Assembly (NCBI GenBank): GCA_943787265.1
Contig: CALSLT010000005.1
Span: forward strand, 186,001-250,000
Reading direction: 5' to 3'
Length of the DNA stretch: 64,000 nucleotides
DNA from: an uncultured Planctomycetaceae bacterium
GTDB lineage: Bacteria; Planctomycetota; Planctomycetia; Planctomycetales; Planctomycetaceae
Shown: in pieces, positions 9,196 through 20,120 of the stretch
How the letters are laid out: each line of letters opens with the position of its first letter
Position numbering within the stretch: the first letter of the stretch is position 1
The notes under the pieces: generated by a model
What the model saw: the letters and a program-made list of their open reading frames with translations, nothing else
Database searches by the model: none
What the model was told of the DNA's origin: nothing
Made by a program: the position numbers and the translations under genes

Positions 9196-11835
9196 ATGAA
9201 GTATTCTGTGCTGTTGGCACTCTATCAAAAACCTTCGTGCCATCTCCGTTCCGTTCCGAACGGTTGTCTTGGCATTCTGTTTCTTCTGGTTGGTTGTTTG
9301 ACGGCGCCGGCAAATGCCGAAGAGCCGCTCCGCACGGCTGCGAGTCGCCGAATCGACGTACAGCACATTCGGCTGGATATCGAACTCGATCTACCAAAGA
9401 AGCACTTGCGAGGTCGTGCAACGATCGATTTCTCGCCGCTGCCTGCATTCTTTGAGGCGGCGAGAGAGCCGGTCATCGAGCTGGACGCTCACGCTCTGGA
9501 TGTGTCAGCCGTTCGTCTTGCGAAGGACGGCGATCAGATGGCGGCTGTCGATTTTTCAGTCGGCGATGACGAACTCTTTATCACGGCTCCGCAGGACGCA
9601 ATAAAAACTGGCAACAAGTACTCAGTCGAGATTGATTACTCAGTCACCGATCCGGCGACAGGTCTGCACTTTTTTGGACCGACGAAGCAGGCCCCGGATA
9701 CTCCTTTGATGGTCTGGAGTCAGGGCGAACCTCAAGCCAATCACCACTGGTTTCCGTGCATCGACAATTCCAACGAGCGGCAATCGACCGAGTTGAACGT
9801 GCGCGTGTCGGGCGGCGTCGAAGTTCTTTCGAACGGGAAGTTGATTTCACGAAGTAATTCGGCGCAAGGCCACACGACGTTTCACTGGAAGCAGGAGAAA
9901 GAACACGTCGCGTACCTGGTGACGCTGGTCGCCGGAAAGTTCAACGTGACAACGGATGAATGGCGAGGCAAACCGGTCACTTACTATCTTCCTGAAGATC
10001 GCGCGGCCGATATCGAGCGAACATTCGGTCGTACCAAGCCGATGCTCGACTTCTTCAGTAAGCGATTCGGTATCGAGTATCCCTGGGACAAGTACGCCCA
10101 GGTCGTTGTCGAGCAGTTCACATTCGGCGGCATGGAGAACACGAGTGCGACGACGCTTTACCATCGAGCATTGCATGACAAACGTGCCATCGTCGACAGC
10201 ACTCCGGACTGGTTGATTGCACACGAGTTGGCTCATCAGTGGTGGGGCGATCTGGTCACGTGCAAAGACTGGTCGCACTTGTGGCTTAACGAAGGCTTCG
10301 CGACTTACAGCGAATCCTTGTGGGCGGAACACTCACTCGGTCGCGACGAACGAGACTGGCACATGCTGGAAGACAGTCGCGCGGCACGGTCGGGTTCGAC
10401 GCAAACTCGTCCGATCGTTGACCGGCACTATCCCAATCCGGGATCCATGTTCGACAACCGCGTTTACCCCAAAGGAGCCTGGGTTCTGCACATGCTGAGG
10501 GCTCGATTGGGCGATGAAGATTTCTTCCGAGGCCTGCAGCGTTACGGCACGGTCATGTCCTATCAAACTGCCGAAACGTCTGACCTTCGCAAGACGTTTG
10601 AGCGACTCTACGGACTTTCGCTGGAGCGGTTCTTTCACGATTGGACCGAACGGCCCGGCAATCCAAAGCTGCTCGTCGAAACGGAGTGGCAGCCACAGTC
10701 AAAGCGGCTGAAGGTCCACGTGAAGCAGACTCAAAAAGTAGATGTCTTTGAAATTCCGGTCCGCATCGATGTTCAGTTAAAGGGCTACGAGAAATCGCAA
10801 CTCGCACTAAATCGACTGATGAACGAACGCGAATTCACCGAATACGTCGCCCTGACCGGGACGCCAGAAACCGTCGAGGTCGATCCAGAGTTCGCGTTGC
10901 TCGCCCAGATCGAGCAAAAACAATCGCTTGCCCTTTGGGAAAGCCAAATTAAGAAACAAACGGTTGGGACTGTTCCTGCAAGAGTTCGCGCGGCTGAGCA
11001 CTTCGCGACTGTCCGCACTGACAAAAGTCGCAATTTGCTCGCCGCCGCGTTGGCGAACGACGGCTTCTACGGAGTTCGTACTGAAGTCGCGAAGGCCCTT
11101 GGAAAAGTTAAAGGCGACATCGCTCGCGATGCGTTGTTGGCCGGCCTTTCGCAGGACAACGCCAAAGTTCGTCGAGCGTGTGCAACAGCACTGGGGAACT
11201 TTGAACACGACTCTAAGGTGCAGGACGCTTTGCGGAGGAAACATACTGAAGGTGATATCAGCTACTTCGTGGAATCGTCTGTCATGTCGTCGCTTTCAAA
11301 GGTTCTCGACGAACCGCCCGTTGACCTTCTGATCGCGGCTTTAGAGAAGCCTTCACACCGGGAAACGATTCGCCTGACGGCTTTACAACAACTCGGAAAA
11401 TCATCCGATCCAGCAGTCCAGGCCGTATTGTTCGATTGGACAAAGCCAGGCAAACCGCCCCTCTGCAGGCCAGAGGCCTGCCGGCAACTTGTCGAATTCG
11501 CCAAACACAACCTGCTTCCGAAAGCGGCAACCGACCGCATCGTCAAACACCTGCTCGAACTGCTCGACACATCCGGCCCTCGAATGCGAGGCTCCATTGC
11601 CTCCGCATTGGGTAGTCTCGGCAACCGAGCCAACTCAGCCAGGGCACGGCTTCAGGAACTGACCAAAGCTGAGCCCAACGACTGGACTCGAACCAGTATC
11701 AAAGCCGCAATCGACCGAATCTCTACGCCGGCTTCCGACACAGCAGCTCTGACGAAGCTGCAAAAAGAACTGGACGAAGCTCGTACCCACGCGAGAAGTC
11801 TCGAAGAGCGACTGTACCGGCTGGAAGCTCCCTAA
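9196..11835 (+). CDS. M1-family zinc aminopeptidase with C-terminal HEAT repeats
   Basis: An exported or envelope-bound metallopeptidase that removes N-terminal residues from peptides. With the ATG at 9196 the product has 879 residues; an in-frame ATG at 9136 would add 20 residues before the hydrophobic segment and is less likely. Residues 1-42 look like a signal peptide (GILFLLVGCLTAPANA). The exopeptidase motif GGMEN is at 311-315. The zinc site HELAH is at 343-347, with the third ligand Glu366 in WLNEGF. From about residue 600 the chain turns into HEAT-like helical repeats (for example VRTEVAKALGKV and VRRACATALGNF) ending in a short coiled coil, where typical M1 enzymes have an ERAP-type C-domain. 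Confidence 0.93.
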   Translation: MKYSVLLALYQKPSCHLRSVPNGCLGILFLLVGCLTAPANAEEPLRTAASRRIDVQHIRLDIELDLPKKHLRGRATIDFSPLPAFFEAAREPVIELDAHALDVSAVRLAKDGDQMAAVDFSVGDDELFITAPQDAIKTGNKYSVEIDYSVTDPATGLHFFGPTKQAPDTPLMVWSQGEPQANHHWFPCIDNSNERQSTELNVRVSGGVEVLSNGKLISRSNSAQGHTTFHWKQEKEHVAYLVTLVAGKFNVTTDEWRGKPVTYYLPEDRAADIERTFGRTKPMLDFFSKRFGIEYPWDKYAQVVVEQFTFGGMENTSATTLYHRALHDKRAIVDSTPDWLIAHELAHQWWGDLVTCKDWSHLWLNEGFATYSESLWAEHSLGRDERDWHMLEDSRAARSGSTQTRPIVDRHYPNPGSMFDNRVYPKGAWVLHMLRARLGDEDFFRGLQRYGTVMSYQTAETSDLRKTFERLYGLSLERFFHDWTERPGNPKLLVETEWQPQSKRLKVHVKQTQKVDVFEIPVRIDVQLKGYEKSQLALNRLMNEREFTEYVALTGTPETVEVDPEFALLAQIEQKQSLALWESQIKKQTVGTVPARVRAAEHFATVRTDKSRNLLAAALANDGFYGVRTEVAKALGKVKGDIARDALLAGLSQDNAKVRRACATALGNFEHDSKVQDALRRKHTEGDISYFVESSVMSSLSKVLDEPPVDLLIAALEKPSHRETIRLTALQQLGKSSDPAVQAVLFDWTKPGKPPLCRPEACRQLVEFAKHNLLPKAATDRIVKHLLELLDTSGPRMRGSIASALGSLGNRANSARARLQELTKAEPNDWTRTSIKAAIDRISTPASDTAALTKLQKELDEARTHARSLEERLYRLEAP

Positions 11836-11904
11836 GGCAGAACAGGTCGGTGCCAACCCACTTGACTGTTGGCTGGTTGCTCATCGTTTGGCTGATGTCC
11901 AAAA

Positions 11905-13026
11905 CTAAGTTTGCACAAGGCCAGATAGCCATGCGGCGCATGTTCCGCAGACGACGATCGGGATCCATGCGGCCAGTTCGATGTCGACCACGTTCAAGCG
12001 GCCCATGTGGATACTGACCTGCGTGAAGAGGAACAACATTCCAAGCACCATCGTGCAGACAGCGATGTTGAGCAGCAAACTGTGGCTCTCGCGTCGAAGC
12101 GTCAGCGGAATCGCAATCAGCACTGATATCAGAATCAAAAACGGCCGGCCGAGACGTTCGTGGAGATGTACGGACTGGCTTCTGATCGTGACCATTCCGT
12201 AGGCCGGATTTCGAATGCGGTGGATCAATTGCGAAGTTGACAAGTACTTGAAGCTGCGCGTGCGATTGTGAAGCTGATCGATCGTAACGTCAGTCACGAC
12301 AAACATGTCGCCGCTTGAGGGAGCCTTAAGAATTCGTCGGCTTCCTTCGGCTGTCAGTGTTAATTCTTCGAAGGCGGGTTCTGGCTCTCGAAGTAGCCAG
12401 CCTGCTGGTCTGGTCTTGCTTGCCGGAATTTGTATGGCCTCTTTAGCTTTCAACGTTGTCGGCTCAACAACCTGCAAGGGAACTGGCAGCAGAAACCTCG
12501 CGTTGAAAACTTTTCGCTCAGCAATTCGCAGCCGGTCGCCTGAGATTTCAATGTTCGTCACGTAGTCCCGCGCCGGCTGAACGTCGTGCGTGGCTGCCCC
12601 CCCGTCGCCGCGGTTGGCCTGCAGCCGTTCCGCGATGTTGGGGATGATGATTTCCTGATTCACAGCCAGGCCCAGCTCAATGGTCAGTGCTCCGACCACA
12701 ATCGGAATCGCCAGTCGCCAGGACGGAACTCCGGCCGAGAGCACCGGGTAGATTTCACGAGACCTTTGCAGCAGCGCAAAGACGCCAACGACAGCCAGGA
12801 CGGTCAGAATTGGGCCGACCATGTCGAAGAACGGAAACGCCTGAAAGAAATAGTGCGTCGCCATTGTCACCAGAACGGTGGCTGTTGTTTCGTCGGCAGC
12901 GCCCGACTGAAATTCGTCGGCGTTCGAAAACGCGTCGAAGACCACGTACAGGCCGTACGTCGCCACGAATCCGATGGCAAAAACATGCCAGAATCGTTTC
13001 AGAAGATGTCGGTCGAAAAGTGTCAC
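11905..13026 (-). CDS. LptF/LptG-family (YjgP/YjgQ) permease
   Basis: A 373-residue membrane protein of the LptF/LptG family, which with LptB forms the ABC transporter that extracts lipopolysaccharide from the inner membrane and passes it to the periplasmic bridge. The layout fits: an N-terminal amphipathic helix and TM1-3 (residues 1-120, opening with TLFDRHLLKRFWHVFAIGF), a periplasmic beta-rich domain of about 150 residues, then three more TMs (about 290-370). The start is a GTG at 13026. Its partner gene is not in this window, so LptF and LptG cannot be told apart. It converges with the aminopeptidase gene, leaving only about 70 bases between the stops. Confidence 0.88.
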   Translation of the reverse strand: MTLFDRHLLKRFWHVFAIGFVATYGLYVVFDAFSNADEFQSGAADETTATVLVTMATHYFFQAFPFFDMVGPILTVLAVVGVFALLQRSREIYPVLSAGVPSWRLAIPIVVGALTIELGLAVNQEIIIPNIAERLQANRGDGGAATHDVQPARDYVTNIEISGDRLRIAERKVFNARFLLPVPLQVVEPTTLKAKEAIQIPASKTRPAGWLLREPEPAFEELTLTAEGSRRILKAPSSGDMFVVTDVTIDQLHNRTRSFKYLSTSQLIHRIRNPAYGMVTIRSQSVHLHERLGRPFLILISVLIAIPLTLRRESHSLLLNIAVCTMVLGMLFLFTQVSIHMGRLNVVDIELAAWIPIVVCGTCAAWLSGLVQT

Positions 13027-13236
13027 GAACGTCCTTGTTCGTCATGAACCCGGCTACGTACCAAGCGCGCAACAGCGTCCTTTGTCAGGCGGCCTGATTT
13101 GGGAATTGAACGTGGAACGCCCCAAATTGGTCAATACCGACTCGTCGGACTTACGTGGTCGAAATTCGCAACGATTTGGGGGATGATTTCCGCCAGATCG
13201 ACTTCCACCGAACTCGGAATAGAAACGTGTGACCCG

Positions 13237-14268
13237 ATGAAGAAGCCCGACCTCGACCCGACCGTCATCTTCGAACTCTTTCGCGGCGGGCATGCCACCG
13301 AACTGCTGACGGCATCGGTGGCGCATTTTAATGTGTTTGGTCAGTTGGCTGAACAGCCGCTGTTTTGCGACGAGCTGCGAAGCCGACTGGAACTCGAGGA
13401 TCGACCGAGCGTAGTTCTGTTTACGGCGTTGAAGGCTTTCGGTCTGCTTGTTGAGGATCAGCATGGAATTCTGAGTTTGACCGAATTGGCGAGGCATCAT
13501 CTGGTGCCGGGAGCGGAGTTCGATGTTGGTAACTACGTCGGGCTAGCGGCTCAGAGTCCGAATGTCCTCGACATGGTTGAGCGATTGAAAACGAACTCGC
13601 CAGCGGGTGCGGATTCCGATTCGGGAGCTGCATTCATTTATCGGGATGGTATTGCCTCGGCGATGGAGGCCGAGGAATCAGCTCGACATTTCACAATGGC
13701 TCTGGCAGGACGGGCAAAAAATGTGGCACCCGTTCTCGCTGAAAACGTTCCGATGGCTGACGCGAAACTGCTGGTCGATGTCGGCGGCGGAACCGGTATC
13801 TACAGTTTTGCTTTGCTTCAGAAGAATCCCCAATTGCATGCTGTCATTGTCGATCGGCCTGAAGTTCTCCGCATCGCTGAGGAACTCGCAGCAGAGTACG
13901 GCGTTGCTGACCGAGCGGAGCTTGTGCCCGGAGATATGTTCGCAGACCCGCTACCGACGAAGGCAGACGTCGTATTACTATCGAACATCCTTCACGACTG
14001 GGATATCCCGGAGTGTCGGCAGTTGGTGAAGCGTTGTGCCGACTCGCTTGCGGACAAAGGGCGGCTGCTGGTTCACGACGTCTTTCTGAATGATGCTCTC
14101 GACGGTCCGCTACCGATCGCGTTGTATTCAGCGTCGCTTTTCTACTTCACCGAAGGGCGAGCTTACAGCGCGGCCGAGTACCGAAGCTGGTTGTCCGAAG
14201 CCGGACTGATGTCAGGCGAAATCATTCCAACGCTAATCCATTGCGGCGTGCTGACGGCGTCGCGTTAA
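13237..14268 (+). CDS. SAM-dependent O-methyltransferase (acetylserotonin OMT-like)
   Basis: A class I methyltransferase of the dimeric plant/hydroxyindole O-methyltransferase type, which transfers a methyl group from SAM to a hydroxyl of a small aromatic or polyketide-like substrate. The ATG at 13237 (MKKPDLDPT) gives 343 residues, normal for the family; an upstream extension to 13099 has no coding character. The N-terminal winged-helix dimerisation domain (about 1-110) is followed by the Rossmann domain with motif I LVDVGGGTG and the motif NILHDW, whose His is the usual catalytic base. No biosynthetic partner gene is near, so the substrate is unknown. Confidence 0.87.
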   Translation: MKKPDLDPTVIFELFRGGHATELLTASVAHFNVFGQLAEQPLFCDELRSRLELEDRPSVVLFTALKAFGLLVEDQHGILSLTELARHHLVPGAEFDVGNYVGLAAQSPNVLDMVERLKTNSPAGADSDSGAAFIYRDGIASAMEAEESARHFTMALAGRAKNVAPVLAENVPMADAKLLVDVGGGTGIYSFALLQKNPQLHAVIVDRPEVLRIAEELAAEYGVADRAELVPGDMFADPLPTKADVVLLSNILHDWDIPECRQLVKRCADSLADKGRLLVHDVFLNDALDGPLPIALYSASLFYFTEGRAYSAAEYRSWLSEAGLMSGEIIPTLIHCGVLTASR

Positions 14269-14316
14269 CGATTCGTGACAAGTTGTCAGCCAGTGTGTGG
14301 ATTCATCCCTCGCGAG

Positions 14317-14793
14317 CTATGTCACGGCTTCGATCGGTTCGTACTGATCGTTCAGGCGTTCCAGCGCGTCGGCGGGGTTCATGTTGAAGAGGGCTCGACC
14401 GCCCGTTCCCCAGCTTCCGTCTTTGTAGTGGAAGAGGGCTGCTGCATCGCGAACGGTGCTGACGGCCGCGACGTCTTCCATGTCGCCGCCTTCGACTGCT
14501 TCGAAGCGGATCTCGACGGCGGCGAAGGCGGTGAGTAATCCGCTTTCGACTTCGCGGCCGAAAGTGACTCGGTCCTGCCAGTCACAGTCGAGCCAACGCA
14601 GGTCGCGAGGTTTGCCAAGCCGACTCGCGATGTCGAAGAATTTTGCTTCGAGCTGCTCACGTTGCGTTCGGAAATTCTGGATTGCGGTCTCGGCCTCTCG
14701 CTTCTGCAGAGCTTTCAGGAGTGGCTGTCCGACGACAAGAATCAGAACGACGGCGGCAACAAGAATGCCGATGGCAATGAAAAAGTAAGTCAT
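14317..14793 (-). CDS. Uncharacterised protein with one N-terminal membrane anchor
   Basis: A 158-residue protein of unknown function. Residues 4-24 (FFIAIGILVAAVVLILVVG) form one transmembrane helix, followed by a short coiled-coil-like segment (about 28-58) and a soluble domain of about 100 residues containing several Trp and Asp residues. The ATG at 14793 is the only sensible start. It lies 15 bases downstream of the hpt stop on the same strand and is probably co-transcribed with it. I recognise no family. Confidence 0.75.
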   Translation of the reverse strand: MTYFFIAIGILVAAVVLILVVGQPLLKALQKREAETAIQNFRTQREQLEAKFFDIASRLGKPRDLRWLDCDWQDRVTFGREVESGLLTAFAAVEIRFEAVEGGDMEDVAAVSTVRDAAALFHYKDGSWGTGGRALFNMNPADALERLNDQYEPIEAVT

Positions 14794-14808
14794 GGGTGTA
14801 GCTGCTGG

Positions 14809-15327
14809 TTAGAGATCGGCTTCGTCGAGAGCTTCGATAAACGGGAGGTGGCGATAGTCGTCGTCGTAGTCCAATCCGTAACCGACGACGAAAGCGTCGG
14901 GGATTTTGAAACCGAAAAAGTCCGGTTTCATTTCGACTTCCGATTTGCCTTCTTTCACGAGAAGCGCGACCGTTCGAACGCTGGCAGGTTCACGGCTCTG
15001 AAGTGCCGTGACCAGTTTCTCCATCGTGTTTCCGGTGTCGAAGATGTCGTCGAGAATCAGGACATCGCGGCCTCGAATATCCGGCAGCAATCCCAGTTCG
15101 ACAGTCAATTCTCCCGGCCGAGTCGTTGCACCTCGATAGCTGGACGCCTGAACGACTCCGATGCGATGCGGCACGTCGATGGCTCGGACAAGGTCCGCCA
15201 TGAACAACATGCAACCGGTCAGAGCACCGATCACCGTCAGATCTCTCCCCCGGTAAAGGTTAGAGATTTCGGTGCCAAGTGCATGAACACGCTGCTGAAT
15301 TTCATGCTGTTCGATCAAACGTCGCAT
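14809..15327 (-). CDS. hpt: Hypoxanthine phosphoribosyltransferase
   Basis: The product salvages hypoxanthine and guanine to IMP and GMP using PRPP in the cytoplasm. The PRPP loop VLILDDIFDTGNTM is at residues 89-102, preceded by the SSYRG flexible loop (62-66), and the purine-binding tail YGLDYDD is near the C-terminus. The ATG at 15327 gives 172 residues, the usual size; an upstream in-frame start at 15429 would add 34 residues that do not resemble the family. The small membrane-anchored gene follows 15 bases downstream. metF diverges from it about 190 bases away. Confidence 0.93.
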   Translation of the reverse strand: MRRLIEQHEIQQRVHALGTEISNLYRGRDLTVIGALTGCMLFMADLVRAIDVPHRIGVVQASSYRGATTRPGELTVELGLLPDIRGRDVLILDDIFDTGNTMEKLVTALQSREPASVRTVALLVKEGKSEVEMKPDFFGFKIPDAFVVGYGLDYDDDYRHLPFIEALDEADL

Positions 15328-15513
15328 CACATCCGCTTTTTGAAAATGGCGAGAACCAGGAAGCGGGAAAGAATACCCGGATTGCGGTCGCGAATCACCT
15401 GCCACAACTGACCGGTACTGCTTCGACACGTTTTGACCGGTTCGCTAATCTCCGTCCGTCGATGATTGCGGGACTGCCCCGCCAGACATTCATTCAGCTA
15501 TTGAGTACCCACG

Positions 15514-16392
15514 ATGCGAATCGCTGACGTTTATCGAGAACTGCCTTTTGGTCTGTCGATCGAGATATTTCCACCGAAAACTCCGGCTGGTGATGAGGCC
15601 CTGTTCGCAACGCTCGAACGAGCGTCTCACTGGAATCCGGCGTTCATTTCCTGCACGTACGGAGCTGGCGGCAGCACTCGCAATCGTACGATCGATCTGT
15701 GTTCGAAGATTCAAAACGACTTTGACATCACGGCTACTGCACATTTCACCTGCGTCGGCTCAACGCGTGAGGAACTGCTGGAGTGGCTGGAGGATGCCCA
15801 CTCGCGTGGCATCAGCAACATCATGGCGCTGCGAGGTGATCCGCCGGCGGGTGAGGAACAGTTCGTCCAGGCGGACGGCGGACTTCAATTTGCCAACGAG
15901 CTGGTCACGCTGATTCAGGAAAACTTCCCGGACATGGGTATCGGCGTTGCGGGATATCCCGAGAAGCATCCCGAGGCTCGCAACCTGGAAGTCGACCTGA
16001 CGAATCTACAACGAAAAGTCGACGCGGGAGCGGACGCTGTATTCACTCAGCTCTTCTACGAAAACGACAGCTTTTTGCGGTTTCGCGAGGACTGCGAAGA
16101 AGTCGGTATCGAAGAGCCGATCGTCCCCGGCATCATGCCAATCACCGAGTTTGCAAGAATCAAACGGATCACGTCGATGTGCGGTGCAGAGATTCCGCCG
16201 GAGTTGTTCTCAAAGCTGGAAGCCGCGCAGGACGACAAGGAGGCTCAGTTCGAGATCGGCGTTGAATTCGCGATCAAGCAATGTCAGGAGCTGGTTTACG
16301 AAGGTGTGCCGGGCATCCACTTTTACGTGCTGAACCGAATGGACGCCTGCGACCGGATTCTCGAAAACCTCGATCTGCCGACCGAGTCATGA
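15514..16392 (+). CDS. metF: Methylenetetrahydrofolate reductase
   Basis: A 292-residue FAD-dependent enzyme that reduces 5,10-methylene-THF to 5-methyl-THF, the methyl donor for methionine synthesis. The TIM-barrel landmarks are visible: [10 protein letters not shown] near the N-terminus with the catalytic Glu, [13 protein letters not shown], the folate/FAD segment [10 protein letters not shown], and [13 protein letters not shown] followed by PIVPGIMPI. Length is normal for bacterial MetF. metK lies 36 kb away, so the two methyl-cycle genes are unlinked. A dispersed hairpin repeat sits just after the stop and may act as its terminator. Confidence 0.96.
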   Translation: MRIADVYRELPFGLSIEIFPPKTPAGDEALFATLERASHWNPAFISCTYGAGGSTRNRTIDLCSKIQNDFDITATAHFTCVGSTREELLEWLEDAHSRGISNIMALRGDPPAGEEQFVQADGGLQFANELVTLIQENFPDMGIGVAGYPEKHPEARNLEVDLTNLQRKVDAGADAVFTQLFYENDSFLRFREDCEEVGIEEPIVPGIMPITEFARIKRITSMCGAEIPPELFSKLEAAQDDKEAQFEIGVEFAIKQCQELVYEGVPGIHFYVLNRMDACDRILENLDLPTES

Positions 16393-16409
16393 TACTGCCG
16401 GAATGATTC

Positions 16410-16457
16410 ACCCTCTCGCTTGCGGGAGGGTCGGGCTTTCAGGCACGGGGAGGGTTT
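16410..16457. repeat. Dispersed hairpin repeat, copy 1
   Basis: A 48-base unit beginning ACCCTCTCGCTTGCGGGAGG and ending GGGGAGGGTTTT. It matches, with few changes, the first half of the repeat at 25691-25790. The inner part can pair (CTCGCTTGCGGGAG region). It lies between the metF stop and the convergent PQQ gene stop, so it could terminate transcription from either side. Confidence 0.75.
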
Positions 16458-16469
16458 TCATCTCGTTCC

Positions 16470-19400
16470 TTATCGAAGCTCGCCGTTGGCAACCTCGATC
16501 GTTGGCCACGCATTCAGGCCGACTAACCGATTGCCGGATCGGACGATGCACGTTTCGGCTTGAACGTTGACGTCGCTGTGTCTGAGTCCCGAATCAAACC
16601 GCAGCCGCTGAATGATCTGCCCGCTTGACGCATTGAGGGCAACGACCTGTGAGGAGCGTTCGGCATTGGCACGATCTTCGGAACCAGACGCCCGAATACA
16701 AATCAGCTCGTCGTGAGAGACCTGGAGCGTCCATTGTCCAGAGCCAAGGTACGTTTCCCACAGCTTAGCTCCATCATCGAGCGAGAATGCTCGAACGACG
16801 TTCTGAGAAGTGGCGAACAGAAACTTCGAGTTCATCGCGGTCATCAATTCGACGTTACCGAGAGGCGTCAGGCCAATAGGGCGTCGCCAAACTGCAGTGC
16901 CACGTTCAGCGTCGAGGCGTGTAGCGAACTGTTTATCGTCGATGACGATGACCGTCGCGGCGTTCGTGAGAATTGCTGGATCGCCGTGAATCGTTGACGA
17001 CGGTTTGTAATTCCAACTGATCCCGAGTTCGGCCAACTGCGTGGCGTGAATCTGACGATCGGGATCAAGACCGACCATTACCGTGCGAGTCTCGGAGCCA
17101 TGAATAGACAGCTCCAGAATGCTCAACGGTGCGAACGGCAAGTTGCCTCGACGATTCAGCTGGCCGGTGCTGACGTCGATCAAGCCGTATTCAGAATCTC
17201 CGGCAGCTCGAAAAAGTAGCCGATCCTTTCCGAACACCCCTGCGGCTGGGAACCTTGCTGCAGCAGGCTTTGCAGATTTTCTCGCAAAAGGCGGCCAACT
17301 CCACAATTCGTCTCCCGAGTTGGCATCAAGAGAAACAGCCTGGGTTTCAGAAACGGAGAGGATGTTCCCGTTGTTTTGAACTAATCTGATCTGAATTTTT
17401 GTGGCGTCGCCATTGGCCAGCAAACGTCGCCATGCCAGTCGACCGTCCGCCAGATTTCGAGCGACGATTGCGGACTGCCCGGCAAATACCAGGACGTCGT
17501 CGGAAACCAGCACTTCATCGAATGGCTCAGAAATACTGACCGACCAACGTTGCTGGCCGTTGTCTGGCCGCCGAAGCTGAAGGTTCTCGGCATGGGCTAT
17601 TACCCGCGCCAACGGATGGCGAATCTGGCTGCTTGTTGGGAAACCACACCGCAGATTTATCGGGAAGAGTTACGTGCCATGCTCGCTGTGCAGGCCAGAG
17701 TCTGGCGTGCAGACTGAGGTCGTCACCTGGTCCCACGCTGAAAGTTCTGTCAGTCGAATCGGGTAGCTCGGACAGGACTTTCAGCTCAGCAGGTTGTTCG
17801 ACGCTGGAAACCTGCAACGACACATTGCGAACAAAGGACTCCGGCCGTCTTGCTAACATCCTCGGCGTCGACATGGCGACGGGTTTGGAATGTATTGGGA
17901 AGCTCCGTTCAGACTTCGGAGAGACTGCTGACGACGAAGAGTTAGCACCAAGTGCGACCAGACCTTCAGGTTGAGCGATCAGCAGTTTTCCGTCTGCGAT
18001 AACCAGGTTTCCGCCAGATTGACCGAAGTCTTCTCGCAGGCGAATTCGGCCGACGACGTTTCCTCGGCGATGGTCAATGCGAAGGATTTCGTCGCGAGTC
18101 GGCCAGTACAGGAAATCGTATGACAATGCTGGACGACCATAACCACGCCCCGCTGGATCGGCAAATCCAATGCGCTGCGGCCAGGCGGAGGCTCCAGTGC
18201 TGGCGTCCACGGCCCAGACCGATTGCCCACTGAGAATCAGTCGCCCGTCAACAACGCCGACGATGTGAAGAATCAGATCGGGATACTGCTGCGTCCAGAC
18301 TGGCTGCCCCGTCGTTGCGTCCAGCGCGTAGACGATGTTTGCGTCGTTGGGTGCAACGTAGACGTTCCCTCGATGATAGACACATGGGGTCAGGCCATGT
18401 CGTCGTGGATCGCTGAGTTCCTGCGGCGTTTCCGTGCCTTTGGTCTGGTAGGTGACGACCCAGAGAAGTCGCCCCGTCGAAGCATCGAGTGCGGCGATCG
18501 CTCCCGTGCCTGTCGAAAGAAAGAGCCGACCATCGCCGAGCGTCAAAAGGTTCTGCCCGATCAGGTTAAATCGTTCACCGGCTGTCTTGAGACTCGCACA
18601 CAATTTCCGTTTCCAGAGCATGCGGCTGGAATTTGCGTCGAAGCAGGCGACGATTGTCTCATCTTCCGGGAATCCTCGACGAGCACTCACGTAAACCCGG
18701 CCGTCTGAAACGAGCGGTGTTCCCTCAAAACTCCAGGACGTCGCTTCCGGCGATTCGGCGTCCGGGTCGAGCACATCCGATGTCACGTGAAAAACGAGTT
18801 CGCCCTCACGCTCCGCGACATCCAGACCAATGATCTCGGAAAACGAATTGCCCTCGTTGCGTGAACGCCGCATGACAGGCGGTCCGGTTCGTGCGTAGAT
18901 CTGGCCTTCACTCAAACAAAGCGAGTACCACGCCAGCCCCGCTGACGGAAGGTGCGGAGTGACTGGTCGTTCCAGAACGTTCGAGAAGATGCTGCCGTCG
19001 TCATTTTCATCGATCGCCCATTTGGGACGACCGGTCGAAAGATCGAATGCGAAAACGGAATCCGCTCCGCAAACAAAAACGGCATCATGTCCAGCCAGCG
19101 GGAAGAAAGGCGGGGGCGATTCAGTCTCCAAAGCCGTACGAGACGCGGGCCCGTGAAATCGATTCTTTGGGATACTGCGGCGCCAGATCAATTCCTGAGT
19201 TCGTGGCGTCGGACCAGGAAGGCCGATTCGGCTTGGTCGTCCGCCCGGCGCTGCCTGAGCGTGTGCGAAATCTTCCGCGTTGCTCCAGCGTGCAGATTCG
19301 GCAAGGACATCAGCGAGAATCTGGACGAACTTCCCGGTCGTGCCAGCCAGCGTTCCTGCCGCGTCTGGAAAGTCTACTTGGCAGATGGCCAACTCACTTT

Positions 19401-20064
19401 CTGCGCGAGCACGGTCGCCTTCGAAGATCGAGCACAGAACCAGCCGAGCAAGCACTTCTTCTCGGCTTACCGATGGATCAGGATGTGTCAGATAGTTTTG
19501 ACGTGAATCTGCGGCGTTGCGATTCTCAAGAGCTTCAGCATTCTCAGGTTCCGCATGGTTTTCGACCGACGGGACGAGCAATGACCAGTACTGTCGAGCC
19601 AACGCAAAACGACCTTGCTCGAAGGCCAGTTCGCCAAGCAGCCACAACGCGTCGTCACCGACGGTACTGTTGAACGCCGAATTGACGACTCGAAGCAGCG
19701 GCCTTTCGTCAAACGTTTGCTGCCCGGTCTCAAACCATTCAGTCGCCTGAGCGTCGATGCGGTTTCGGTAGGCGGTCTGTCCAACTTCCGGAAACAGCGA
19801 AATCAGCAAGTGGCAGTAGTCGCCGGTGTTCACGTACCGACCCGGTTCCGCGGGGACCAGCGAGTCGCCGCTGGAATCAATCAGTTCCTGCAGAATCGAA
19901 ACAGCGGTGTCCCACTGCCCTTCGATAATGTGCTCCCGAGCGGTTTCCAGTTTCTTGACGACCTGCGTCTCGACATCAATCGAGACGGCTTCGCGAAACG
20001 TCGCCGAAGTGTTCTGAGCCAGGCAGATTGACGGCATCGCAGAGTGCAGACCGATCAGCATCAT
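16470..20064 (-). pseudogene. PQQ-like beta-propeller protein, frame broken once
   Basis: Two overlapping minus-strand frames, 17527-20064 and 16470-17612, together encode one protein of about 1190 residues. The first has a short signal-like N-terminus, helical TPR-like repeats (about 30-270), and then PQQ/BamB-type blades with motifs such as LDASTGRLLWVV and LDATTGQPVWTQ. The second frame lacks its own signal peptide and ATG (only a TTG at 17612) and continues the same blades (LDANSGDELWSW, LDAERGTAVWRR). Removing one base near the GGG at 17638-17640 joins them as AVWFPTSSQIRHPLARVIAH. Such proteins are exported and of unknown ligand in planctomycetes. The break may be a sequencing error or a real mutation. 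Confidence 0.8.
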
Positions 20065-20120
20065 CGAAGCCAGAGCGATGCTCCATACGTGACGGTGATT
20101 GACTGGGGCGATTTGACAAG

